A DNA stretch of 64,000 nt from an uncultured Hymenobacter sp. (lineage in GTDB: Bacteria > Bacteroidota > Bacteroidia > Cytophagales > Hymenobacteraceae), in assembly GCA_913776615.1 (NCBI GenBank), contig CAJYPK010000024.1, forward strand, positions 1 to 64,000, in the 5' to 3' direction. A model generated the notes under the pieces. It worked only from the letters and a program-made list of their open reading frames with translations. It did not search any database and was not told where the DNA came from. Both the position numbers and the translations under genes were made by a program. Shown here piece after piece: positions 23,373 to 31,736 of this stretch (within the stretch, counting starts at the first letter, position 1; every line of letters starts with the position of its first letter).

Positions 23373-25601
23373 ATGGACAACGTATCCAAAAGGCTGTTGC
23401 AAGCCTCCTACGCGCTGGCCCTGACCACGGCCGTGGCTAATTCGGCCCAGGCCCAGAGCACGCGCAAGGACCTGCAAACCGGCAACAAGCTGTTCAATCA
23501 GGAGAACTACCGCGCTTCTATCCCCTACTACGAGCGGGTGATTGCGAAAGACCCCAACAACGCACAAGCACTGTTCCGGGCCGGCGTGGCGTACCTGTCC
23601 TTTGATAAAGAAAAGGCTAGCGACTACATCTACAAAGCGCAGAAGCTGAAGCCGAAAGTATCGAAAGACGTAGAATACTGGCTGGGGCGCGTTGACCACC
23701 TCAATTACAACTTCGACGAGGCCATCACGCACTACCAGGCTTACAACGCTACGCTGAAAAAGCGTAACGACACCCGCCGCGAAGAAGTGGCCCAGTTGAT
23801 TCAGCACAGCAAAAACGCAAAAGTGCTGTTTAACTCGCCCAAGGACATCTTCGTGAAAAACCTGGGTCCCACGGTAAACACGCAGTATTCGGAGCACAGC
23901 CCGGTTATTTCGTCGGATGACAAGACGCTGATTTACACGACCCGCGCTAACCCGACCGATATCCCGGGCCTTGATTCGAAAGCCCGTAGCAAAACGGCCG
24001 CCGACGGCGAATACTACGAGGGTATTGTAGAAACGCACCGCATCGACGCCGACAACTGGGAGAAGCCCCGCTCGCTCTCAACCGCGCTCAACAGCAAAGG
24101 CCACGACGCTTCGGACCAGTTGTTTGACAACGATACCAAGCTGCTCATGTACCGCAGCGACGAGGACGGTGACGTATTCGTCGCCTCGAAGCAAGCCGGT
24201 GGTGACTGGGGCGCCCCAACCAAGCTCAACAGCAACATCAACTCGAAGGCTTACGAAGGTGATGCTTACATCACGCCGGACGGCCTGACGCTCTACTTCT
24301 CGACGGCCCGCTACTCGGAAGATGGCAACCTTGACCTGTATTACAGCACCCGCACGGCGGGCGGCGACTGGGGTCCGGCCAAATCGCTGGGTAGCACCAT
24401 CAACACGAAGTATGACGAGGACAGCCCGTACATCAGCCGCGACGGCCGGACGCTGTACTTCAGCTCGCGTGGTCACAACACGATGGGCGATTACGATATC
24501 TTCGCCTCGAAGTATGACAGCATCGGCCACAAGTGGGGCCGTCCCGAGAACATGGGTTACCCCATCAACACGCCGGACGCTGACTCGTACTACCGCCTCG
24601 CTCCCGATGGCACGTATGCTTACCTGAGCTCGTACCGCATTGGTGGCTACGGTGAGAAGGACATCTACACTATCAGCTACATCAAGAATATCACCATTAA
24701 AGGCACGGTGTTCTCGAAGCGCGACAGCGCGCAGGTTATCCCGGGTGTGGAGTTGGTATTCAACGGTACGCAGGCCGATAAAACGGCCATCAGCTTCCGC
24801 GATGTAACCAAGGAAGGCGGTGACTACCAAGTAAAGGTACTGTCGGCGCGTACCTACCAAGTAGCCGTGAATAAAGACGGTAAAAACATCGAAACGCAGG
24901 AGTTTGCGGTGCCGATCTCGACGAATGATTCGACGAGCATCACCAAGAATTTCTACGTTGATTACATCGACACCACAGTTACCAATAACACGCGCTTCGG
25001 CCGAATTTTCTTCGACACCGACAAGTATAAGTTGCGTCCGGAGTCGATCAAAACGCTGAACAAGACGGCGGCCATCCTGAAGGCTAACACCGGTCTCAAC
25101 ATCTCGATTGAAGGTAACTGCGACTCGCGCAACACCGACGAGTACAACATGGTACTCGGTCAGAACCGCGCCGATGCTGCTAAAAACTACCTCGTGAAGC
25201 AGGGCGTAGCCGCTAGCCGCCTCACCACGGTAAGCTTCGGCGAGCGCAAGCCCATTGCCCCGAACGATACGCCGGAAAACATGCAGCTCAACCGCCGCGA
25301 TGACTTCCGCGTGGTGCTGAAGGAAGGCGAAAAAATGCCCGTAATCAAGGCCGTTGAGACCACCACGGTTATCGCCGTGCCCGTAGCTCCGGCCCGCCCG
25401 CTGCCCGGCAAGAGCAAAGTGAAAATGGCCGACGGTACCAAGGTGAAAACCAAAGTAGACGAGGATAGCGACAAGGTGAAGGTGAAAACTAAAGGTGCCG
25501 CTGGTGAGAAATCGAAAACGGTTTCGAAAGACGGCGAGCTCGACTCGAAAGCGAAGGACGCTTCGGGTGAGAAGGCCAAGGTAAAAGCTAAAGCTGAGTA
25601 A
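23373..25601 (+). CDS. OmpA-family envelope protein with TPR, beta-propeller and regulatory domains (PorE-like)
   Basis: This 742-residue exported protein has a signal peptide (YALALTTAVANSAQAQ) and TPR repeats at about 25-145 (GNKLFNQENYRASIPYYERV). A PD40/WD40-like propeller at about 155-430 contains repeated TLYFSSRG-type blades. A carboxypeptidase-regulatory domain (IKGTVFSKRDSAQVIPGVEL) and an OmpA peptidoglycan-binding domain (RIFFDTDKYKLRPESIKTL ... NRADAAKNYLVKQG) follow. This order is the one known for PorE, which links the type IX secretion complex to peptidoglycan, so a PorE or paralogous role is likely. After the OmpA domain comes an unusual tail of about 60 residues, rich in Lys/Val (KVKTKVDEDSDKVKVKTK). 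Confidence 0.85.
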   Translation: MDNVSKRLLQASYALALTTAVANSAQAQSTRKDLQTGNKLFNQENYRASIPYYERVIAKDPNNAQALFRAGVAYLSFDKEKASDYIYKAQKLKPKVSKDVEYWLGRVDHLNYNFDEAITHYQAYNATLKKRNDTRREEVAQLIQHSKNAKVLFNSPKDIFVKNLGPTVNTQYSEHSPVISSDDKTLIYTTRANPTDIPGLDSKARSKTAADGEYYEGIVETHRIDADNWEKPRSLSTALNSKGHDASDQLFDNDTKLLMYRSDEDGDVFVASKQAGGDWGAPTKLNSNINSKAYEGDAYITPDGLTLYFSTARYSEDGNLDLYYSTRTAGGDWGPAKSLGSTINTKYDEDSPYISRDGRTLYFSSRGHNTMGDYDIFASKYDSIGHKWGRPENMGYPINTPDADSYYRLAPDGTYAYLSSYRIGGYGEKDIYTISYIKNITIKGTVFSKRDSAQVIPGVELVFNGTQADKTAISFRDVTKEGGDYQVKVLSARTYQVAVNKDGKNIETQEFAVPISTNDSTSITKNFYVDYIDTTVTNNTRFGRIFFDTDKYKLRPESIKTLNKTAAILKANTGLNISIEGNCDSRNTDEYNMVLGQNRADAAKNYLVKQGVAASRLTTVSFGERKPIAPNDTPENMQLNRRDDFRVVLKEGEKMPVIKAVETTTVIAVPVAPARPLPGKSKVKMADGTKVKTKVDEDSDKVKVKTKGAAGEKSKTVSKDGELDSKAKDASGEKAKVKAKAE

Positions 25602-25624
25602 GCACGGCAATTTTGCTAAAAATG

Positions 25625-25657
25625 AAACGGCCGGACGAACAGTCCGGCCGTTTTTTT
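25625..25657 (+). terminator. Rho-independent terminator of the OmpA gene
   Basis: AAACGGCCGGAC, a GAACA loop and GTCCGGCCGTTTTTTT. Confidence 0.9.
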
Positions 25658-25737
25658 GTCTGCTAGCTAGCGCAGTCCACTGGGGTGGCGCGCTACGCAA
25701 TTTTTATGGCACCTTGCCGTTCTTTGCACTCCTCCCT

Positions 25738-26466
25738 ATGGCCGTAGTACCCTACAAAGAAGACGCCGCCGATAAGAAATCGCAGGTGGCCCGCATGTTC
25801 GACAACATTGCGGGGAAGTATGATTTTCTCAACCATTTTCTGAGCGTCGGCACCGACATCTACTGGCGGCGCAAGGCCGTGGACGAGCTCAAGGCTTTGC
25901 GTCCGGCCCGCATCCTGGATATTGCCACCGGCACTGCCGATTTTGCCATCGAAACGCTCCGCGCCGCCGCGCCCGATGCCCAGGTAACGGGCGTGGATAT
26001 TTCGGCGGGGATGCTCGACGTGGGCCGCCAGAAACTGCAGGATAAAAAACTCAGCCACCGCATCAAGCTGGAGCTGGCCGACTCGGAAAACCTGCCGTTT
26101 GAGGACGGTACGTTTGATGCCGTGACGGCCTCGTTCGGGGTGCGCAATTTTGCGCATCTGGAAAAGGGGCTAGCCGAGATGCACCGCGTGCTGCGTCCGG
26201 GTGGGCAGCTCGTTATTCTGGAATTCAGCAAGCCCACGGCGTTTCCGCTCAAGCAGGCGTATAATTTTTATTTCAAGCGGGTGCTGCCGGTCTTTGGCAA
26301 GGTTATTTCCAAGGACCAGAGCGCGTACACCTACCTGCCCGAATCGGTGCAGGCATTTCCCGACGGTGCCGACTTCGTAGCCATTCTGCGCCGCGTCGGC
26401 TTTACCAATCCTGCATGGCAACCTCTCACGTTCGGCATCAGCTCCATTTACACCGCCCGCAAATAG
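25738..26466 (+). CDS. ubiE: Demethylmenaquinone methyltransferase (UbiE/MenG)
   Basis: This enzyme makes the final C-methylation of menaquinone using S-adenosylmethionine. Bacteroidota use menaquinone, so MenG activity is expected. The 242-residue protein starts MAVVPYKEDAADKKSQVARM at ATG 25738. It carries the family signatures YDFLNHFLSVGTDIYWRRKA, SAM motif I ILDIATGTADFA, and NFAHLEKGLAEMHRVLRPGG. The length is typical. The stop lies 14 bp before porT, an arrangement often seen in the phylum, and the two genes are probably one transcript. Confidence 0.95.
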   Translation: MAVVPYKEDAADKKSQVARMFDNIAGKYDFLNHFLSVGTDIYWRRKAVDELKALRPARILDIATGTADFAIETLRAAAPDAQVTGVDISAGMLDVGRQKLQDKKLSHRIKLELADSENLPFEDGTFDAVTASFGVRNFAHLEKGLAEMHRVLRPGGQLVILEFSKPTAFPLKQAYNFYFKRVLPVFGKVISKDQSAYTYLPESVQAFPDGADFVAILRRVGFTNPAWQPLTFGISSIYTARK

Positions 26467-26480
26467 TCGCCGCGTCCCGG

Positions 26481-27242
26481 ATGCGCCCACTGCTGCCGTT
26501 GGCGCTGCTAGTGCTGCTGGCTGGCCCCGCGCTGGCTCAGCGCAAGCGTAGCGATACCATCGACCGCAACCGTAAGGGCCACATCAAGGGTGTTGTAGTC
26601 GAAAACCTATCCAACTACAACGCCCGGTTTTACCGGCCGGGTCTGACAATAGCGCCCAATTTCTCGCGGTTCTTTATCGAGCAGTCGGCCGCTTATTTCC
26701 AAGCGGCGCAACAGGGGCGAGGTATCTCGGCCAACTCCATTATCAGTCCCGGCTTTGGGGTAGGGTTCGTGAATGATATCCGGCTGGGTAACCCGAGCAC
26801 GCCGTTTCACCTGCGCTTCGTGCCGGGGCTGAGCTTTATGACTCGCCGGGTCGAATACAAAAGCGTGGGCGCGGGCCAGCCTGATACGATACGCACGCAA
26901 GAAGTAAGCACCACTCAGCTGGAGCTGCCGCTGCTGCTCAAGTACCAATCGAACCGCCGCCGCAATACGCGCTTCTACATGATAGGCGGCATCAAGCCCA
27001 GCCTGGCCGTGACGCAGCGCCAGAATACGCCCGCCATCAATCAGCTCACCATCACCCGCAACGATGTGCTGCTGGAGTATGGCTTTGGCCTCGACTTGTT
27101 TTACCCATACTTCAAGTTTGGGCCGGAGCTGCGCTTTTCGCACGGGCTGCGTAATATTTTGTCGCCCCGTAATAACGAATACAGCAACAGTCTGCAAAGC
27201 CTGCGCACCAATACGGTGACGCTATACCTCAACATTGAATAA
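26481..27242 (+). CDS. porT: Type IX secretion system outer-membrane protein PorT
   Basis: PorT (SprT) is an outer-membrane beta-barrel needed for type IX secretion and gliding. The 253-residue protein begins with a signal peptide (MRPLLPLALLVLLAGPALAQ). Then comes KGVVVENLSNYNARFYRPGL, corresponding to the family's ENLPNYD...YHFGF opening, and alternating amphipathic strands (GFGVGFVNDIRLG, HLRFVPGLSFMTRRVEY, LELPLLLKYQS, FGPELRFSHGLRN). It ends with an aromatic-poor strand TVTLYLNIE. It follows ubiE by 14 bp, a conserved neighbourhood. I use Met 26481, since the earlier track start overlaps ubiE. With the sorting-domain protein at 5682 it shows that the host has a type IX system. Confidence 0.88.
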   Translation: MRPLLPLALLVLLAGPALAQRKRSDTIDRNRKGHIKGVVVENLSNYNARFYRPGLTIAPNFSRFFIEQSAAYFQAAQQGRGISANSIISPGFGVGFVNDIRLGNPSTPFHLRFVPGLSFMTRRVEYKSVGAGQPDTIRTQEVSTTQLELPLLLKYQSNRRRNTRFYMIGGIKPSLAVTQRQNTPAINQLTITRNDVLLEYGFGLDLFYPYFKFGPELRFSHGLRNILSPRNNEYSNSLQSLRTNTVTLYLNIE

Positions 27243-27341
27243 TTTTTTAAGCTGTTAGTTATTAGCTGCTAGCTATTAGCCTTTCGCAAAAAGGCACTGC
27301 TAAGAAGCTAACAGCTGGCAGCTAATGGCCAACAGTTCAAC
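27243..27341. repeat. Repeat family C (AGCTGTTAGTTATTAGCTGCTAG type)
   Basis: AAGCTGTTAGTTATTAGCTG and CTAGCTATTAGCC face AAGAAGCTAACAGCTGGCAG and CTAATGGCCAACAG as an imperfect inverted pair. It fills the gap between porT and the SDR gene. Other copies are at 47195-47285 and 50365-50398. Confidence 0.7.
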
Positions 27342-28085
27342 ATGAAAACTGCCTTTATCACGGGTGCCTCTTCCGGCATCGGCCGGGCTACGGCCGTGGC
27401 GCTGGCCGGGGCCGGCTTTCAATTAGTAATAACCGGCCGCCGCCGCGAGCGCCTCGACGCGCTGGCCCAGCAACTAGCCCCCACGCCGGTGCACATACTC
27501 ACATTCGACGTGCGCGACCGGGCCGCCGTAGAAGCGGCTGTGGCTGAGCTACCAGCAGCCTTCGCCCACGTCGATGTGCTCATCAACAACGCGGGCAATG
27601 CCCACGGGCTGGCCCCCATTCAGGAGGGCGACCCGGCCGACTGGGACGCCATGATGGATGGCAACGTGAAGGGCCTGCTCTACGTGAGCCGCGCCGTGCT
27701 GCCGCGCATGGGCGAGGGCGGCTTTATCATTAATCTGGGCTCCATTGCCGGACACGAGGCCTACGCCAGCGGCAACGTGTACTGCGCCTCTAAGGCAGCG
27801 GTATCGATGCTGACCCGCACGATGCGGATTGACTTGCTACCCAAGGGTATCCGCGTGGCGGAGGTAGCACCGGGCATGGTCGAAACCGAATTTTCGGAAG
27901 TACGCTTTAAGGGTGACGAGGAGCGCGCTGCCAACGTGTACAAAGGCGTACAAGCCCTGCAAGCCGCTGACATCGCTGACATTATCCAGTTTATGGTGAC
28001 GCGCCCGCCGCACGTGCAACTGGCCGAAGTTATCGTGTTTCCGGCGGCGCAGGCGGGGGCCAGCACCGTGAAGCGTGCCGGCTAG
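27342..28085 (+). CDS. SDR-family NAD(P)-dependent oxidoreductase (YdfG-like)
   Basis: This 247-residue classical short-chain dehydrogenase has the cofactor motif TGASSGIGRATAVAL, the NNAGNAHG motif, catalytic Ser in NLGSIAGHEAY and the Tyr-Lys pair in VYCASKAAVS. The GRR after the second strand (ITGRRRERLDAL) suggests NADP preference. Overall it resembles YdfG, a serine and 3-hydroxy acid dehydrogenase, including EVAPGMVETEFSEVRFKGD. The substrate is still uncertain. Its TAG stop overlaps that of the convergent YggS gene in CTAG, so the two genes share their last bases. Confidence 0.92.
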   Translation: MKTAFITGASSGIGRATAVALAGAGFQLVITGRRRERLDALAQQLAPTPVHILTFDVRDRAAVEAAVAELPAAFAHVDVLINNAGNAHGLAPIQEGDPADWDAMMDGNVKGLLYVSRAVLPRMGEGGFIINLGSIAGHEAYASGNVYCASKAAVSMLTRTMRIDLLPKGIRVAEVAPGMVETEFSEVRFKGDEERAANVYKGVQALQAADIADIIQFMVTRPPHVQLAEVIVFPAAQAGASTVKRAG

Positions 28086-28750
28086 CCCCGGCTGCCAAAA
28101 ATGGCGCTGCCCACCCGGATGAGCGTGCTACCCTCGGCCAGTGCCCAGGGGTAGTCGGCGCTCATGCCCATCGAAATCTCGCGGAACTCCTCGTCGGCCG
28201 CGAAGTAGGTGGCTTTTAAGTAGTCGAAATATTGCCGGAGCTGATGGAATTCGCCACGCACGAGAGCCTCATCGGGCGAGTGCGTGGCGATGCCCATTAC
28301 GCCGGTCAGGCGTACGTGACGCAGCGCCTGGTACTCGGCCGATTGCAGAATTTCCTCGGCTTCGGGCAGCGTGAGGCCGGTCTTGGTATCTTCCTGGGCG
28401 ATGTGAAATTGCAGCAGGCCCCGAATGATGCGGTTGTGCTTGGCGGCCTGCTTATCGAGCTCCAGCAGCAGGCGCAGGCTGTCGATACTCTCTACGGTGT
28501 GGACGAAGGGAGCTAAATACTTGACTTTATTGGTTTGCAGCTGCCCAATCTGGTGCCACTCGATATCGGCCGGGAGCTCGGGCTGTTTGGCGGCCATTTC
28601 CTGCACCCGGTTTTCGCCGAAGATGCGCGCCCCGGCTTCGTACGCTTCGCGCAGCCGCTCCACGGGGTGAGTTTTGGTAACGACTACCAGGCGGGCAGCG
28701 GTACCGGCTAGCTGGGCTTCAAAGGAGGCGATGTTCTCAGCAATGGACAT
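28082..28750 (-). CDS. YggS-family pyridoxal-phosphate homeostasis protein
   Basis: YggS/PROSC proteins bind pyridoxal 5-phosphate and buffer it without known catalytic activity. The 222-residue protein starts MSIAENIASFEAQLAGTA at Met 28750. The PLP lysine is in LVVVTKTHPVERL. Further motifs are IFGENRVQEMAAK, WHQIGQLQTNKVKYL and SMGMSADYPWALAEGSTLIR, all typical of the fold-type III barrel. The length is normal. The gene may be read from the same side as batA upstream, but repeat family B lies between them. Confidence 0.95.
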   Translation of the reverse strand: MSIAENIASFEAQLAGTAARLVVVTKTHPVERLREAYEAGARIFGENRVQEMAAKQPELPADIEWHQIGQLQTNKVKYLAPFVHTVESIDSLRLLLELDKQAAKHNRIIRGLLQFHIAQEDTKTGLTLPEAEEILQSAEYQALRHVRLTGVMGIATHSPDEALVRGEFHQLRQYFDYLKATYFAADEEFREISMGMSADYPWALAEGSTLIRVGSAIFGSRG

Positions 28751-28785
28751 TTTAAATTGATTTGAAAAACCACTACTCCTCACTA

Positions 28786-28822
28786 GGTTAGTCATGTTGA
28801 GCTTGCCGAAGCATGACTAACC
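28786..28822. repeat. Repeat family B, short solo form
   Basis: GGTTAGTCATG-TTGAGCTTGCCGAAG-CATGACTAACC. It shares TGAGCTTGCCGAAGCAT with the long hairpins at 51193 and 63731 but has a shorter stem. Confidence 0.7.
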
Positions 28823-28867
28823 CAATGAGGAATAATTTCTTGTAATAAAAGAGTCAATGAGTGATGG

Positions 28868-29881
28868 TTAGTCCTCCAGCACGTTGTTCATAAACGTGCT
28901 CTTGAGGGCCAGCCAGAGCAGCCAGAGGGCGATGCCCCAGCCCAGGTAGGGACGGTAAAAATCCTGTACGCTGCGGTAGCGCTGGGTGCGAATGTCGGAC
29001 TTTTCGAGCTTATCAATGGCCTTGAAGACCCGGCTGAGGGCCTCGTTGTCGGTGGCGCGGAAAAAGCGGCCGTCGGCCGCCTCGGCCAGCTGGCGCATGG
29101 TGGTTTCGTCGAGGCGGGTTTGTACGTAGCGGGGCTTGCCGGTGGTGGAGTCGCGGCCGAAGGGCACGTAGCCATCCTCACCCAGGCCAATGGTATACAA
29201 CCGGATGCCGTAGGCGTGGGCGAGCTGGGCCGCCAGCAGCGGGTCGAGGTTGCCGGCGTTGCTCTCGCCATCGGAGAGTAGCACGCACACCCGCGACTTG
29301 GCCGGCGACTCGCGCAGGCGGTTGATGGCGGTGCCCAGCGCCGTGCCGATAGCGGTGCCGTCTTCGGCGATGAGGCCGGGGTGCAGGCTGGCCAGGTTGT
29401 CGAGCAGCAAGTCGTAGTCGGTAGTGAGGGGCACCAGTGAATACGCCTGCCCGGCGAAGGCCACCAGCCCGAGGCGGTCGCCGGCCCGACGCTGGATAAA
29501 TTGCCGGGCCAGGCGCTTGGCGGCTTCGAGGCGGGTTGGCTTGAGGTCTTCCAGCTCCATGCTGCCCGATACGTCGAGCGCCAGCACGATGTCGATGCCC
29601 CGGCCCGTTTGGGTTAGCTGCTCGCTCAGGTGCTGGGGACGGGCTACGGCTACGATTAATAATACTTGACTCAGGGCCAGTACGATAGTCGGCACGAAAC
29701 GCAGCCCGGCCCGCCAGTCGGGCCGGATGCCCGCCGGCCCGAACGCTACCACCACCTGCCGCCGCCGCCGGGCCAGCAGCCAGCGCAGCAGGGGCAGCAG
29801 CGGCACCAGGGCCAGCAGCAGCAGCAGGCGCGGGTGCTGCCATTCGTAGCCAGCCAGGGTGGCGTAAGAAAAGATGTTCAT
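28868..29881 (-). CDS. BatA-like VWA-domain membrane protein
   Basis: A 337-residue inner-membrane protein. Two N-terminal transmembrane helices (LLLLLALVPLLPLLRWLL and FVPTIVLALSQVLLIVAVA) precede a VWA domain with MIDAS motif LDVSGSMELEDLKPTR. A C-terminal helix (YLGWGIALWLLWLAL) closes the protein. This is the layout of BatA of the Bacteroides aerotolerance operon, where it normally sits with a MoxR ATPase, BatB and further genes. Here the neighbours are YggS downstream and a divergent HAD gene, so it is either an orphan paralogue or the operon has been split. Its function is inferred from the family only. Confidence 0.88.
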   Translation of the reverse strand: MNIFSYATLAGYEWQHPRLLLLLALVPLLPLLRWLLARRRRQVVVAFGPAGIRPDWRAGLRFVPTIVLALSQVLLIVAVARPQHLSEQLTQTGRGIDIVLALDVSGSMELEDLKPTRLEAAKRLARQFIQRRAGDRLGLVAFAGQAYSLVPLTTDYDLLLDNLASLHPGLIAEDGTAIGTALGTAINRLRESPAKSRVCVLLSDGESNAGNLDPLLAAQLAHAYGIRLYTIGLGEDGYVPFGRDSTTGKPRYVQTRLDETTMRQLAEAADGRFFRATDNEALSRVFKAIDKLEKSDIRTQRYRSVQDFYRPYLGWGIALWLLWLALKSTFMNNVLED

Positions 29882-29987
29882 GCAAAAATGGCCAGGAGGC
29901 GCAAATTACGGCTAATCTCACCCGTCGGCCCGGCCCAGACTTGGCGGGCTACCTTTGTCCCGACCTTACGCCCCCAGGGCTGGCCCC

Positions 29988-30647
29988 ATGATTCGTACCG
30001 TAATTTTTGATATGGATGGCGTCATTATCGACACCGAGCCCATCCATCACCACGCCTTTTTTACGCAGTTTGCCGAGCTGGGCATCGCCGTGAGCGACGA
30101 GCTGTACGCCTCGTTCTTAGGCTCTTCCACGCGCAACGTGTTTCAGCGACTTAAGCAGGAGTTTGCCTTGCCCCAGAAAGTACCGGCGCTGCTTCAGCGC
30201 AAGCGCGAGCTGTTCAACCAGGCCTTCGATACCGATGCCAGCCTCGACCTGTTGCCCGGCGTGCGAGCGCTTATTCAAGACCTGCGGGAGCACGATGTGC
30301 AATTGGTGCTGGCTTCTTCGGCCTCGAAGGCCACGATAGCGCGGGTATTCAACCGCTTTGGGCTGGGGCCTTATTTTTCGCACACCGTTAGTGGCGAAGA
30401 CTTTGTGCAGTCTAAGCCCAACCCCGCCATTTTTCTGCACGCGGCAGCGCTGGCCCAAACGCCCGTGAGCGAGTGCATCGTCATCGAAGACTCGGCCAAT
30501 GGGGTAGCGGCGGCCAAGGCGGCCGGGATTTACTGCATCGGCTACGCCAGCCCGCACTCGGCCGGGCAGGACTTACGGCTGGCCGACCGCGTGATTCAGG
30601 ATTTTTCTGAGCTATCGGCCACGGAGATTCGGCAACTTGTAGGGTAA
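29988..30647 (+). CDS. HAD-superfamily hydrolase (beta-phosphoglucomutase-like)
   Basis: This 219-residue phosphatase or mutase has HAD motif I VIFDMDGVIIDTEPIHH (nucleophile Asp and acid/base Asp), motif II LVLASSASK, and motif III/IV SKPNPAIFLHAA ... CIVIEDSANGVAAAKAAG. The alpha-helical cap between residues 20 and 85 places it with the beta-phosphoglucomutase and phosphoglycolate phosphatase group. Its substrate is uncertain. I use ATG 29988. The protein ends IRQLVG, and the Val-Gly-stop is encoded by repeat family A, so the native C-terminus may have been altered. A TACCTTTG box (29950-29957) is a possible -7 element. Confidence 0.9.
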   Translation: MIRTVIFDMDGVIIDTEPIHHHAFFTQFAELGIAVSDELYASFLGSSTRNVFQRLKQEFALPQKVPALLQRKRELFNQAFDTDASLDLLPGVRALIQDLREHDVQLVLASSASKATIARVFNRFGLGPYFSHTVSGEDFVQSKPNPAIFLHAAALAQTPVSECIVIEDSANGVAAAKAAGIYCIGYASPHSAGQDLRLADRVIQDFSELSATEIRQLVG

Positions 30648-30716
30648 GCTTTAGCTTGCCCGGCGTCTGGTGAGCATTACCACCCAGACGCCGGGCAAGC
30701 TAAAGCTTGCCCTATA
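30638..30716. repeat. Repeat family A, head-to-head pair
   Basis: A forward unit (30638-30665), which contains the HAD stop codon, and an inverted unit (30689-30716) are joined by GTCTGGTGAGCATTACCACC and CAGA, itself partly self-complementary. The whole forms one long hairpin ending 1 bp before the convergent DUF4846 stop. Confidence 0.92.
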
Positions 30717-30717
30717 G

Positions 30718-31551
30718 TTACTCAAGCCGGCCTAGCTCGGTGCTGGCAAACGTCCATTCCGGAGTATCGAATTCCGTCGCCTGCGGCCCCGGCACGGCAA
30801 ACCACGCGCCCAGCGCCGGCTGGCCCACGTTGCGTAGCAGGTGGATATTTTGGGCGGGCATGTAGCTCTGCAACAGTAGGAAATAGCGCTGGCCGGTGCG
30901 CGGGTTTTCGGCTACGTCGGCCACCAGCACGGCGTGGCCGGGGTTGCCACCGTGCACCAGCACGTCGCCGGGCTGGGCCTGGGCCAGCGGCACGGGCTGC
31001 ACCTCGCGGCTGAGCGAGCGCGTGCCCGCGTAGCCGAATACCGGCAGCAGGTAGCGGCCCAGCGCAGCGTGGGTAGCGGCTTCGGCCGGCTTAGGTGCGG
31101 GGTAAACTCGCTCGCCCTGCACCCGAAACGTAGTGCCCGCCAGATAGTCCGAAAACCAGGCATCGTAGCCGGTAGTCAGGTGGAAATGAATCTTATCAGG
31201 ATTGACGCTGAACAGATATTCGGCCCGCAGCCGCATCACGGCATCGGCGCACTGCTGCAAGTCGGTGGTGCCGGGGTCGATGTCAAGCACGGCGGCCACC
31301 ACCGCTTGGTTATCCTTCAGACGGCCGTTGAAAAGGCGGGCCGGGGTGCCAGCGGGCTTTAGCGGTAGCCCGCGCAGCCACTCGCCCCACGAGCCGGCGG
31401 CCACCGGTACCCGCTGGCATCCCGGCGGCACCGCGATGCGCTGGGCCAGCCGCTGGGCAGGTGCCGGCCGGGTAGTCAGCCAGGGATAAACCGGCGCGGC
31501 TAGGGTCGGGGGCATTAGCAACAGGCTTCCAAAAAGACAGAGTGACCGCAT
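30718..31551 (-). CDS. DUF4846 domain-containing exported protein
   Basis: This 277-residue exported protein starts MRSLCLFGSLLLMPPTLAAP (signal peptide; Met 31551 rather than the track start). The DUF4846 signatures are WGEWLRGLPLKPAGTPARLF, AAVLDIDPGTTDLQQCADAV and MRLRAEYLF. Later parts, GDVLVHGGNPGHAVLVADVA and FLLLQSYMPAQNIHLLRN, recall the Cys/His-type folds of small periplasmic hydrolases, but no catalytic Cys is obvious. It is common in Bacteroidota and its function is unknown. The gene is monocistronic, convergent with the HAD gene. Confidence 0.88.
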   Translation of the reverse strand: MRSLCLFGSLLLMPPTLAAPVYPWLTTRPAPAQRLAQRIAVPPGCQRVPVAAGSWGEWLRGLPLKPAGTPARLFNGRLKDNQAVVAAVLDIDPGTTDLQQCADAVMRLRAEYLFSVNPDKIHFHLTTGYDAWFSDYLAGTTFRVQGERVYPAPKPAEAATHAALGRYLLPVFGYAGTRSLSREVQPVPLAQAQPGDVLVHGGNPGHAVLVADVAENPRTGQRYFLLLQSYMPAQNIHLLRNVGQPALGAWFAVPGPQATEFDTPEWTFASTELGRLE

Positions 31552-31668
31552 GAGGAGGCTGAAAAAGCAAGCAATAAGGAAATCGGTAGCCGGCAACGTT
31601 GACGAAGTCGTTTTTCGTGTCGTAAATCAGCCGAATTTCGGCTGCTTTAAGCCGGAGCATCAATGCAA

Positions 31669-31714
31669 AAGCTCCCCGCTACGCCTCGCTTAATGAGGAC
31701 GCAGCGGGGAGCTT
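31669..31714 (-). terminator. Interrupted hairpin, probable terminator of the catalase gene
   Basis: AAGCTCCCCGCT...CCTC / GAGG...AGCGGGGAGCTT forms a long, bulged stem downstream of the leftward manganese catalase gene. Confidence 0.6.
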
Positions 31715-31736
31715 CGTCGTAATGCTGGCGTAGCCC

